From assembly GCF_000282975.1 (NCBI RefSeq), contig NZ_ALJC01000066.1, forward strand, positions 20,371 through 84,370: a DNA stretch of 64,000 bases, read 5' to 3'. The notes beneath the pieces are model-generated. The model was not told where the DNA came from and made no database searches. It saw only the letters and a program-made list of their open reading frames with translations. Numbering within the stretch: position 1 is the first letter of the stretch; every line of letters starts with the position of its first letter. Positions 56,525-64,000 of this stretch are shown here, piece by piece. The position numbers and the translations under genes were made by a program. The stretch comes from Pseudomonas psychrophila HA-4 (GTDB lineage: Bacteria > Pseudomonadota > Gammaproteobacteria > Pseudomonadales > Pseudomonadaceae).

Positions 56525-57307
56525 TTAGATCAGGAAACTCAAACCGACACAGAACAACAGTGCGGCAAACAGCCGTTTCAGCAGGCGCGGCGACAGTTTG
56601 TGAGCCAAACGCGCACCAAAACGGGCAAAAAACATACTAGTCAGGGCGATCCCGAGCAGCGCCGGCAAGTAAACAAAACCGAGACTATGCGCGGGCAAGT
56701 CCGGGTTGTGCCAGCCAATCATCATGAAACTTAGAGCACCTGCCAACGCAATCGGCAGTCCGCAGGCCGACGAGGTGGCCACAGCTTGCTGCATGGTCAC
56801 GCCGCGCCAAGTCAAAAACGGCACCGTCAGCGAGCCGCCACCGATCCCGAAAATCGCTGAAGCCCAGCCAATTACACTGCCAGCCAAGCTCAGACCCAAC
56901 TTGCCCGGTACCGTTCGGCTGGCCTTGGGTTTTAGATCAAGGGCCATTTGCAGGGCGATGATCACGGCAAACACGCCAATGATTTTCTGCAAGTGCGGAC
57001 CCGAGATCGCTTCGGCGGTCAACGCGCCAATCCCGGCCCCGACCAGAATACCCACGCTCATCCACGCAAACAGAGGCCACAGCACCGCGCCTTTGCGGTT
57101 GTGCGCAATCACCGAGTTGATCGAAGTAAAAATAATGGTGGCCAATGACGTGCCGACGGCCAAATGGGTCAACACCTCGTGGCTAAAGCCTTGCAAGGTG
57201 AAACTGAACACCAGCACCGGCACGATGATCAGTCCGCCACCGACTCCAAACAGCCCGGCCAGTACGCCCGCAAAGCCCCCCAACACCAAATAGAGCAGAA
57301 ATTCCAT
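56525..57307 (-). CDS. TSUP/TauE-SafE-family permease
   Basis: A 260-aa protein with eight hydrophobic segments in two repeats. The first repeat has GLFGVGGGLIIVPVLVFSF, the second IFGIGGGSLTVPFLTWRGV. The ATG at 57307 has a GGGGG run upstream; the 27 codons before it are leader. The family exports sulfite or organosulfonates or takes up related anions; the substrate is not evident. It lies 12 bases upstream of lgt on the same strand. Confidence 0.86.
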   Translation of the reverse strand: MEFLLYLVLGGFAGVLAGLFGVGGGLIIVPVLVFSFTLQGFSHEVLTHLAVGTSLATIIFTSINSVIAHNRKGAVLWPLFAWMSVGILVGAGIGALTAEAISGPHLQKIIGVFAVIIALQMALDLKPKASRTVPGKLGLSLAGSVIGWASAIFGIGGGSLTVPFLTWRGVTMQQAVATSSACGLPIALAGALSFMMIGWHNPDLPAHSLGFVYLPALLGIALTSMFFARFGARLAHKLSPRLLKRLFAALLFCVGLSFLI

Positions 57308-57429
57308 GACTCGCCCCCCAATTTTTGATCCGCATGGTAACGGAGCAAGGGCTTGGGCTCCACTGCATGGCGCAACACGCCTGAGCAATCTATAAGTAGA
57401 GTGATTAAAAAAACATTAAGGACTGCCCC

Positions 57430-58176
57430 ATGTGCCTCATTGTCTTCGCTTGGCGCCCCGGCCACGCACAGCCTCTGGTCGTTGCGGCCAACCGTGATGA
57501 GTTTTATGCCCGCCCCAGCAAACCCTTAGCCCAGTGGGTTGAAGCGCCCCAGGTATTTGCCGGTCGCGACCTCGAAGCGGGTGGCACCTGGCTGGGCGTG
57601 GGGGCCAACGGCCGTTTTGCTGCGCTGACCAATATTCGCGAACCCCGCCGGCCGCCGGCCCGGCGTTCACGGGGCGAATTAGTGTCTGATTTTTTAAACG
57701 GAAACCAATCCATTGGCGAGTATTTCGCCGACATTGGCCGACGAACCGTGGAATATGCGGGCTTTAACCTGTTGCTGGGTAATCGCGATCAGTTGTGGCA
57801 CTTCAACTCGAGAGACTTGGCGCCGCAGCCACTGAGCGCCGGAATTTACGGCCTGTCGAATGCCGGGTTGGACACGCCGTGGCCCAAGCTACTCAAGGCT
57901 AAGGCCGCGTTGGCCGAGGTGTTGAGCGATCCGCACCCGCAAGCCTTGCTGGCGCTGCTCAAAGACCCGCAAACAGCGCCGTTCAGCGAGCTGCCAGACA
58001 CCGGCGTCGGGCTGGCCACCGAACATTTGTTGTCGAGTGTGTTTATCGCCAGCCCCAGTTACGGCACGCGCGCCAGCACGGCGCTGATCGTCAACGCCGA
58101 TGGTTCACGGGTAATGGTGGAACACAGCTTCGGGCCGCTGGGTGGGCGTTTGGGTGAGGTGAAGCTAGAGAATTGA
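57430..58176 (+). CDS. NRDE (TANGO2-like) protein
   Basis: A 248-aa protein of the NRDE family. MCLIVFAWRPGHAQPLVVAANRDEFYARPSKPL carries Cys2, which could be a nucleophile after methionine removal, and the ANRDE signature. GRDLEAGGTWLGVGANGRFAALTN and the C-terminal RVMVEHSFGPLG are conserved. Eukaryotic TANGO2 is linked to haem and lipid handling; the bacterial role is unknown. AAGGA lies 7 bases upstream. Divergent from the TSUP gene. Confidence 0.86.
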   Translation: MCLIVFAWRPGHAQPLVVAANRDEFYARPSKPLAQWVEAPQVFAGRDLEAGGTWLGVGANGRFAALTNIREPRRPPARRSRGELVSDFLNGNQSIGEYFADIGRRTVEYAGFNLLLGNRDQLWHFNSRDLAPQPLSAGIYGLSNAGLDTPWPKLLKAKAALAEVLSDPHPQALLALLKDPQTAPFSELPDTGVGLATEHLLSSVFIASPSYGTRASTALIVNADGSRVMVEHSFGPLGGRLGEVKLEN

Positions 58177-58192
58177 AAGTGGCGTGTATCCC

Positions 58193-58331
58193 GTAGCAGT
58201 TGCCGAGTTCAGCGAGGCTGCGTCCGATTGCGAAGCGATCGTAAATGCTAAGAACACGATCTATCTGAAAGATCGCGATAGCCGATTTTACGACGACTGC
58301 GTCGCCGGACGTAGCCTGCGGCAACTGCTAC
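58193..58331. repeat. REPIN-like long palindromic repeat, copy 2
   Basis: The left part (GTAGCAGTTGCCGAG...GCTGCGTCCGATTGCG...GATCGTAAAT) matches copy 1 at 11449 closely; the right part (TTTTACGACGACTGCGTCG...GTAGCCTGCGGCAACTGCTAC) matches its other arm but has lost about seven bases near the outer end. It lies between the convergent NRDE gene and ptsP. Confidence 0.78.
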
Positions 58332-58361
58332 GGATCCGGCTGGCGGTCTCCCCCACTAAAG

Positions 58362-60641
58362 CTAGTAAGGCTTGATCGCCGCCGGGTTCATCATGCGCGT
58401 CAGGCCCATGTTTTTCAGGGCCAACTGGATGGTGCTGCGAATGACTTGCGGGTTATCGATAGTCATCACTTCCGCCAGCAGTTCCTTGGCCCGGCTCAGG
58501 CTGACCTGACGCAGCATCCACTTCACTTTCGGCAAGTTGGTGGCGTTCATCGACAAGCTGTCAAAACCCATCGCCATCAACAAAATCGCCGCAGCCGGAT
58601 CACCGGCCATTTCGCCGCAAATACTCGCCGGCTTGCCTTCGGCATGGGCATCACGCACCACCGATTGCAGGGCTTGCAGCACCGCCGGGTGCAGGTAGTC
58701 GTACAAATCGGCCACACGCGGGTTGTTACGGTCTACTGCCAATAAGTACTGAGTCAGGTCGTTAGAACCTACCGAGAGGAAGTCCACCTGGCGCGCCAGT
58801 TCTTTGGTCTGGTACACCGCCGCCGGGATTTCGATCATCACGCCAATTGGCGGCATCGGCACGTCGGTGCCTTCGTCACGCACTTCACCCCAAGCGCGGT
58901 GCAGGAGGTGCAGGGCTTCTTCGAGTTCGTGGGTGCCAGAGATCATCGGCAGCAAGATACGCAAGTTGTTCAGGCCTTCGCTGGCCTTGAGCATGGCCCG
59001 GGCCTGAACCAGAAAGATTTCAGGGTGGTCGAGGGTCACACGGATCCCGCGCCAGCCCAGGAACGGGTTGTCTTCTTTGATCGGGAAGTACGACAGTGAC
59101 TTGTCGCCGCCAATGTCCAGGCTGCGCATGGTCACCGGTTGCGGATGGAAGGCGGCGAGTTGCTCGCGATAAATCGCCAGTTGCTCCTTTTCGCTCGGAA
59201 AGCGCTGGTTGATCATGAACGGCACTTCGGTGCGGTACAGACCTACGCCTTCTGCGCCACGCTGTTGCGCGCGCGCCACATCGGCCAGCAGACCGGTGTT
59301 GACCCACAGCGGCATGCGGTGGCCGTCTGGGGTGATGCACGGCAGTTCACGCAGGGCGTCGAGGCCTTGGGACAGTTGGCGCTCTTCTTCGACGACATCG
59401 GCATATTGCTTGCGCAGCACGTCGCTGGGGTTGGTATAGACCTCGCCGTGGTAACCGTCGACGATCATCTGAATGCCGTCAACCTTGGAGTACGGCAGGT
59501 CGACCAGGCCCATCACGGTCGGAATACCCATGGCACGGGCCAGAATCGCCACGTGGGAGTTGCCCGAACCCAATACCGACACCAGACCGACCAATTTGCC
59601 TTCCGGCACTTCGCCGAGCATGGTCGCGGTCAGTTCTTCACTGACCAGAATGGTGTTGTCGGGGTAGACCATGGTTTGCTGGCGGTCGTGCTGCAAATAG
59701 GCCAACAGACGGCGCCCAAGGTCACGCACGTCCGACGCCCGCTCACGCAGGTAGTCGTCGTCCATCAGTTCAAAACGGTTGACGTGATCAGTCACCACCT
59801 GACGCAACGCGCCTTGAGCCCACTGACCGGTCTTAATAATATTTTTTACTTCACTGCCCAGCGATGCGTCATCGAGCATCATCAGGTACACATCAAACAG
59901 CGCCTGCTCTTCAGGCCGCAGTTGAGTGGCGAGCTTTTTAGACACCGCACGCATGTCGTTACGCACGCCTTCGAGCGCGGTTTTGAACAAGGCAATTTCG
60001 GCCGGAATGTCGGTGATGGTTTTATCCGGCACCACGTCCAGGTCGGCCGGGGGCAGCATGACCACCGCTGTACCGACCGCGGCACCGGGCGAACCAGGCA
60101 CGCCCACGAACTTGGCTTCCTGGATGCCTTTACCCTGACGCCCCAGGCCGCGAATCGAGCCCGTGGCCTCGGCGTGGGCGATAACCCCGGCCAATTGCGC
60201 GCTCATGGTCACGAGGAAGGCTTCTTCGCCCTCATCGAACTGACGGCGTTCTTTTTGCTGAATGACCAACACCCCAACCACACGGCGGTGGTGGATGATC
60301 GGCGCGCCGAGAAAGGAGGCATAGCGTTCTTCGCCGGTTTCGGCAAAGTAACGGTAGCGCGGGTGATCGGCGGCGTTTTCGAGGTTCAGAGGTTCTTCGC
60401 GGGTGCCCACCAAACCAACCAGGCCTTCGTTGGGCGCCATGCTAACTTTGCCGATCGAACGCTTGTTCAAGCCCTCGGTGGCCATCAGCACGAAACGGTT
60501 GGTCTCTGGATCAAGCAAATAGACCGAGCAGACCTGACTGCCCATGGCCTCTTTGACGCGCAACACAATAATCCCCAACGCCGCCCTGAGATCTTTGGCG
60601 GCGTTAACTTCCTGGACGATCTTGCGCAGCGTATTGAGCAT
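58362..60641 (-). CDS. ptsP: PTS enzyme I (nitrogen), PtsP
   Basis: First phosphotransferase of the regulatory nitrogen PTS; it takes phosphate from PEP and passes it to NPr. The 759-aa protein has an N-terminal GAF domain (about 17-160), a linker, the PEP-utiliser N domain, the phosphorylated His363 in GSGNSHVAILARA, and the PEP-binding barrel with SLDIGGDKSLSYF and the catalytic Cys in ICGEMAGDPAAAIL. It follows rppH by 21 bases on the same strand, the classic rppH-ptsP pair. Confidence 0.96.
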   Translation of the reverse strand: MLNTLRKIVQEVNAAKDLRAALGIIVLRVKEAMGSQVCSVYLLDPETNRFVLMATEGLNKRSIGKVSMAPNEGLVGLVGTREEPLNLENAADHPRYRYFAETGEERYASFLGAPIIHHRRVVGVLVIQQKERRQFDEGEEAFLVTMSAQLAGVIAHAEATGSIRGLGRQGKGIQEAKFVGVPGSPGAAVGTAVVMLPPADLDVVPDKTITDIPAEIALFKTALEGVRNDMRAVSKKLATQLRPEEQALFDVYLMMLDDASLGSEVKNIIKTGQWAQGALRQVVTDHVNRFELMDDDYLRERASDVRDLGRRLLAYLQHDRQQTMVYPDNTILVSEELTATMLGEVPEGKLVGLVSVLGSGNSHVAILARAMGIPTVMGLVDLPYSKVDGIQMIVDGYHGEVYTNPSDVLRKQYADVVEEERQLSQGLDALRELPCITPDGHRMPLWVNTGLLADVARAQQRGAEGVGLYRTEVPFMINQRFPSEKEQLAIYREQLAAFHPQPVTMRSLDIGGDKSLSYFPIKEDNPFLGWRGIRVTLDHPEIFLVQARAMLKASEGLNNLRILLPMISGTHELEEALHLLHRAWGEVRDEGTDVPMPPIGVMIEIPAAVYQTKELARQVDFLSVGSNDLTQYLLAVDRNNPRVADLYDYLHPAVLQALQSVVRDAHAEGKPASICGEMAGDPAAAILLMAMGFDSLSMNATNLPKVKWMLRQVSLSRAKELLAEVMTIDNPQVIRSTIQLALKNMGLTRMMNPAAIKPY

Positions 60642-60662
60642 GGTTCGGGGTCGAACTCCGTG

Positions 60663-61142
60663 TCAGGCGCGCGTCAATACGCGCGGGGCAAGCTCTTTGA
60701 GAGCGCGACGATAGACCTCGCGCTTGAATGTCACCACCTGGCCCAACGGATACCAATAGCTGACCCAACGCCAGCCATCGAATTCCGGTTTACCGGTTAA
60801 ATCCATCCGCACCCGCTGCTCATTCGAGACCAGGCGCAGCAAAAACCACTTTTGCTTCTGACCGATACACAGCGGTTGGCTGTGGGTACGGACCAGACGT
60901 TGCGGCAAACGATAACGCAACCAGCCTCGCGTGCAGGCGAGTATTTCTACATCTTCGCGTTCCAGGCCAACTTCTTCGTTCAGCTCGCGGTACAAGGCGT
61001 CTTCCGGCGTCTCATCAGGGTTGATTCCGCCCTGTGGAAACTGCCACGCGTCTTGATTGATACGGCGAGCCCACAGTACCTGTCCGGCATCATTTGTCAG
61101 AATAATCCCGACATTAGGACGGAAACCATCGGGGTCGATCAC
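60663..61142 (-). CDS. rppH: RNA pyrophosphohydrolase
   Basis: Nudix enzyme that removes pyrophosphate from the 5' end of mRNA, starting RNase E-dependent decay. The 159-aa protein has the Nudix box [24 protein letters not shown] with the REL-EEVG core, WQFPQGG and the C-terminal [22 protein letters not shown]. The start is GTG 61142 (V-I-D-P-D-G), set by GAGG 8 bases upstream; this GTG matches the family N-terminus. The frame is open 28 codons further but is not conserved. Confidence 0.95.
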   Translation of the reverse strand: MIDPDGFRPNVGIILTNDAGQVLWARRINQDAWQFPQGGINPDETPEDALYRELNEEVGLEREDVEILACTRGWLRYRLPQRLVRTHSQPLCIGQKQKWFLLRLVSNEQRVRMDLTGKPEFDGWRWVSYWYPLGQVVTFKREVYRRALKELAPRVLTRA

Positions 61143-61285
61143 GGCAACAACCTCGCAAACGCATGTCGCCGCATTGTTCCACAAAGGTTGTGAAAGCAGC
61201 AACGCGCCTTCCTGCCTTATGTGCACTCTTCTGAAAAGACCGTATTCTTGTGGCCTTCAAATAGACATTTCAGCGAGTAACTTCA

Positions 61286-61942
61286 ATGCGTCTGGCTTTA
61301 TTCGACTTGGATAACACCCTTTTAGGCGGTGACAGCGATCACGCGTGGGGCGACTACCTGTGCCAGCGCGGCATTCTCGACGGTGACGCGTACAAGGCCC
61401 GTAACGACGAGTTTTACCAAGATTACCTGGCAGGCAAGCTGGATAACGCCGCCTATCTTAATTTCAGCATGGAAATCTTTGGCCGCCATGACGTGGTTCA
61501 ACTGGATCAATGGCACCGCGAATTCATGCGCGACTGCATTGACCCGCTGATGCTGCCAAAGGCTCAGGCGCTGCTGACAAAGCACCGCGACGCAGGCGAC
61601 ACGCTGGTTATCATTACCGCGACCAACCGCTTTGTCACCGCTCCCATTGCCCAGCGTCTGGGCGTGGAACACTTGATTGCCACCGAATGCGAAATCGTTG
61701 ATGGTCGCTACACCGGCCGCAGCATCGACGTGCCGTGCTTCCGTGAAGGCAAAGTGACACGCCTGAACCACTGGATGGCAGAAAACAGTCACAACCTCGA
61801 AGACAGCTACTTCTACAGCGATTCGATGAACGATTTACCGCTGCTCGAGCAAGTGACGCATGCAGTGGCGGTCGACCCGGATGACAAGCTGCGGGCAGAA
61901 GCCATTACACGTGGCTGGCCAGTGATTTCGTTGCGCGATTGA
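61286..61942 (+). CDS. HAD-IB family phosphatase (SerB-like)
   Basis: A 218-aa HAD hydrolase. Motif I is [16 protein letters not shown] (nucleophile Asp7), motif [13 protein letters not shown], the Lys in [12 protein letters not shown], and motif [17 protein letters not shown]. The cap is a small helical insert between residues 15 and 95. Relatives hydrolyse phosphoserine or histidinol phosphate; histidinol-phosphate phosphatase is possible in pseudomonads. Divergent from rppH. Confidence 0.85.
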   Translation: MRLALFDLDNTLLGGDSDHAWGDYLCQRGILDGDAYKARNDEFYQDYLAGKLDNAAYLNFSMEIFGRHDVVQLDQWHREFMRDCIDPLMLPKAQALLTKHRDAGDTLVIITATNRFVTAPIAQRLGVEHLIATECEIVDGRYTGRSIDVPCFREGKVTRLNHWMAENSHNLEDSYFYSDSMNDLPLLEQVTHAVAVDPDDKLRAEAITRGWPVISLRD

Positions 61943-61949
61943 TTGATCA

Positions 61950-61986
61950 CCCCTGTAGGAGCGTCGACCCGCTGCTCCTACGGGGG
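61950..61986. terminator. GTAGGAGC palindrome after the HAD gene
   Basis: CCCCTGTAGGAGC pairs with GCTCCTACGGGGG around GTCGACCC, followed by TTGTTT. It lies between the convergent HAD gene and the small membrane protein gene. Confidence 0.65.
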
Positions 61987-61990
61987 TTGT

Positions 61991-62419
61991 TTAAACCGGT
62001 TTGGCACCCATCATGGCCGCAATGGCGATAAAGCAAAGGGCACAAAAAACCGCCAATACCACGGTAAAACCCGGGTGTTTGGCCATTCGCCCCAGCCGCA
62101 GGCGATTGAGCCGCACCACGAGCCACAACCAGCTCAAGCCGCCCAGCAGGTACACACTGCTCCCGCCCAGCAACCACATCTGGCCCAGCGGCCAACCCGC
62201 CAGGTGCACCAAAAACCAGCCGCTCACCGGCAACGCCAGCAGGCACAAGCCCATCAGCACCCAAACAAACGACCACGGGCGCCGCACCAGGCCGCCCGCC
62301 AAAAATGTATCGCCCGCACGCCAACGGCGAATCACGACAACCAGCAATGCGAGCGCACTGACAAACAGCAACAGTGTCGACACGCCATGCAGCAGTTTTA
62401 ACGCGCTGAACGTTTCCAT
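61991..62419 (-). CDS. Four-helix membrane protein, DUF2269-like
   Basis: A 142-aa protein with four hydrophobic helices (about 10-28, 49-70, 81-102 and 119-137). LKLLHGVSTLLLFVSALALL and GWFLVHLAGWPLGQMWLLGGSS resemble DUF2269 and related small integral proteins found next to ilvA in pseudomonads. A His in the first helix and one in the second (LVHLAG) could bind haem or metal, but this is speculation. It is 40 bases after ilvA in the same direction. Confidence 0.72.
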   Translation of the reverse strand: METFSALKLLHGVSTLLLFVSALALLVVVIRRWRAGDTFLAGGLVRRPWSFVWVLMGLCLLALPVSGWFLVHLAGWPLGQMWLLGGSSVYLLGGLSWLWLVVRLNRLRLGRMAKHPGFTVVLAVFCALCFIAIAAMMGAKPV

Positions 62420-62459
62420 TTCAGTTATCTCTTGAGCCGTTCAATCAGCGTAGCGGCAA

Positions 62460-63974
62460 TCAGCCAAGAAACAGTTGATACGCCGGGTTATCACTTTCAT
62501 CCCAATACGGGTAGCCAATTTCAGCCAGCGCCGCGGGCACCAGATGACGCTCTTCAGCCGGCACTTGCAGCCCCGCCATCACACGGCCATCGGCCGCGCC
62601 ATGGTTGCGGTAATGGAACATCGAGATGTTCCAGCGACCACCCAGTTTGTTGAGGAAGTTAAACAACGCACCTGGCCGCTCCGGAAACTCGAAGCGAAAC
62701 AGCAACTCATCGCTGACTTTTACCGCGTGCCCACCGACCATGTGGCGGATATGCAGCTTGGCCAATTCGTTTTCGGTCAGGTCGACAACCGGAAAGCCTT
62801 GCTCAGTCAGGCTGGCCAGTAAGCCGCTGCGCGGGTCGTTCTCGGGGTGCGTCTGCACACCGACAAATATGTGAGCCTCGCTGCCGGTGTGGTAGCGGTA
62901 GTTGAACTCGGTAATCTGGCGCTTGCCGATAGCCTGGCAGAACGCCTTGAAGCTGCCGGGCACTTCCGGGATGGTCACAGCGATGATCGCTTCACGGCCT
63001 TCGCCCAGCTCGGCACGCTCGGCCACATGGCGCAAACGGTCGAAGTTGACATTGGCACCCGAGTCGATGGCAACCAGTGTTTGGCCGCGCGCACCACGCT
63101 GCTCCACGTATTTTTTGATCCCGGCCACACCCAGCGCGCCCGCAGGCTCGGTGATCGAGCGGGTGTCATCGAAAATGTCTTTGATGGCCGCACAGATTTC
63201 ATCGGTGCTGACGGTGATCACTTCATCGACATAGTCTTTGCAGATATCAAACGTGTGCTGGCCAATCTGCGCCACCGCCACGCCATCGGCGAAGATGCCG
63301 ACAGTCGGCAAGACCACGCGCTCGCCCGCAGCCATCGCTGCTTGCAGGCAGTTGGAATCATCGGGCTCGACGCCAATGATTTTAATGTCTGGTCGCAGGT
63401 ACTTCACGTACGCGGCAATACCCGCAATCAGTCCGCCACCGCCCACCGGCACGAAGATCGCATCCAGGGGTGCCGGGTGTTGGCGCAAAATTTCCATCGC
63501 CACGGTGCCCTGCCCGGCGATGGTGTGCGGGTCATCGTACGGGTGGACGTAAACGTAGCCTTTTTGCTCGACCAATTGCAGCGAGTAAGCCAAGGCTTCC
63601 GGGAAGGAGTCACCATGCAGCACCACAATGCCGCCACGCGAACGCACGCCTTCAATCTTGATCTCGGGCGTGGTTTTTGGCATGACAATAGTCGCTTTAA
63701 CCCCCAGTACCTTGGCGGCCAGCGCCAGGCCCTGAGCATGGTTGCCTGCCGATGCAGTCACTACGCCGCAGGCGCGCTCGGCGTCGGTCAATTGTGTGAG
63801 CTTGTTGTAAGCACCACGAATCTTGAACGAGTACACCGGCTGCAAGTCTTCGCGTTTCAGCAAAATCTGGTTGCCCAGACGCTGAGACAGCTGATTGGCA
63901 GTTTGCAATGGGGTTTCTACGGCAACGTCGTAAACGCGCGAGGTGAGTATCTTCTTAACGTACTGTTCGAGCAT
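62460..63974 (-). CDS. ilvA: Threonine ammonia-lyase, biosynthetic
   Basis: Deaminates threonine to 2-oxobutanoate, the first committed step to isoleucine. The 504-aa PLP enzyme has Lys51 in SFKIRGAYNKL, the glycine-rich TASAGNHAQGLALAAK loop, PVGGGGLIAGIAAY, and two C-terminal ACT-like regulatory domains (about 335-405 and 430-500) that give isoleucine inhibition and valine relief. The length is normal for the biosynthetic, allosteric form. The start at 63974 is near the window end; the promoter is outside or in the last 26 bases. Confidence 0.96.
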   Translation of the reverse strand: MLEQYVKKILTSRVYDVAVETPLQTANQLSQRLGNQILLKREDLQPVYSFKIRGAYNKLTQLTDAERACGVVTASAGNHAQGLALAAKVLGVKATIVMPKTTPEIKIEGVRSRGGIVVLHGDSFPEALAYSLQLVEQKGYVYVHPYDDPHTIAGQGTVAMEILRQHPAPLDAIFVPVGGGGLIAGIAAYVKYLRPDIKIIGVEPDDSNCLQAAMAAGERVVLPTVGIFADGVAVAQIGQHTFDICKDYVDEVITVSTDEICAAIKDIFDDTRSITEPAGALGVAGIKKYVEQRGARGQTLVAIDSGANVNFDRLRHVAERAELGEGREAIIAVTIPEVPGSFKAFCQAIGKRQITEFNYRYHTGSEAHIFVGVQTHPENDPRSGLLASLTEQGFPVVDLTENELAKLHIRHMVGGHAVKVSDELLFRFEFPERPGALFNFLNKLGGRWNISMFHYRNHGAADGRVMAGLQVPAEERHLVPAALAEIGYPYWDESDNPAYQLFLG

Positions 63975-64000
63975 CGGAAAGCTTCACTGGGCGGGTGGGC

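Noticed and set aside
59139..60800. 553-codon open frame on the plus strand
   Set aside because: Antisense to ptsP and the end of rppH; the low-complexity His/Gln/Arg product has no recognisable domain.

Overview
The window is a stretch of Pseudomonas chromosome, probably from the P. fluorescens/P. fragi side of the genus. I judge this from gene content and order: pyrB-pyrC', pilT-yggS-proC-yggT, metX-metW, rdgB-hemW, thiS-thiG-trmB, rpoH-ftsX-ftsE-ftsY, coaD-fdx-mutM, ilvD, thyA-lgt, ptsP-rppH and ilvA match, from memory, the region around PA0331-PA0402 of P. aeruginosa. The many GTAGGAGC/GTAGCAGC palindromes are also typical of the genus. Base composition looks uniform and fairly GC-rich. 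I see no rRNA, tRNA, prophage, insertion sequence or CRISPR array.

Layout. 1-2095: end of pyrB and the non-catalytic dihydroorotase pyrC'. 2.1-3.7 kb: repeats, a TM2 membrane protein and a secreted NlpC/P60 hydrolase. 3.7-7 kb: pilT (no pilU), then yggS-proC-yggT. 7-11.4 kb: a tight plus-strand run of metX, metW, a DUF4426 protein, rdgB, hemW and a small membrane protein. 11.6-13.9 kb: trmB, thiG, thiS and DUF423. 14-18.9 kb: mtgA, rpoH and ftsY-ftsE-ftsX. 19.2-24.1 kb: three M16 peptidase-family genes around rsmD. 24.2-29.3 kb: a YheT-like hydrolase, an AraC regulator, a sulfurtransferase, a TetR regulator and a coniferyl-aldehyde-type dehydrogenase. 29.3-31.5 kb: a Tat-signal protein and a GMC oxidoreductase. 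31.6-39.4 kb: coaD, ferredoxin, mutM, an HDOD protein, an rRNA methyltransferase, a large membrane protein and ilvD. 39.5-45.6 kb: a phosphorylcholine-phosphatase-like HAD enzyme, a TcyP-type cystine carrier, folA and a DUF2868/DUF3482-GTPase pair.

45.6-51.8 kb is the main accessory block: a LysR regulator, a three-gene ABC importer of the 2-aminoethylphosphonate type and an FAD-dependent amine oxidase. It is followed by what looks like the decayed start of a further gene, translationally coupled to the oxidase. 51.8-54.6 kb is a cadA/cadR metal-export pair with one shared operator. 54.7-64 kb returns to core genes: thyA, lgt, a TSUP permease, an NRDE protein, ptsP, rppH, a HAD phosphatase, a small membrane protein and ilvA.

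Most of the window is conserved housekeeping DNA. The points that most deserve a second look are the degraded gene at the end of the phosphonate block, the uncharacterised membrane/GTPase pair, the trio of M16 proteins in which two have lost the zinc site, and the repeat families: a 100-bp tandem repeat, two copies of a long REPIN-like palindrome, and three CCCTCACCCC elements.
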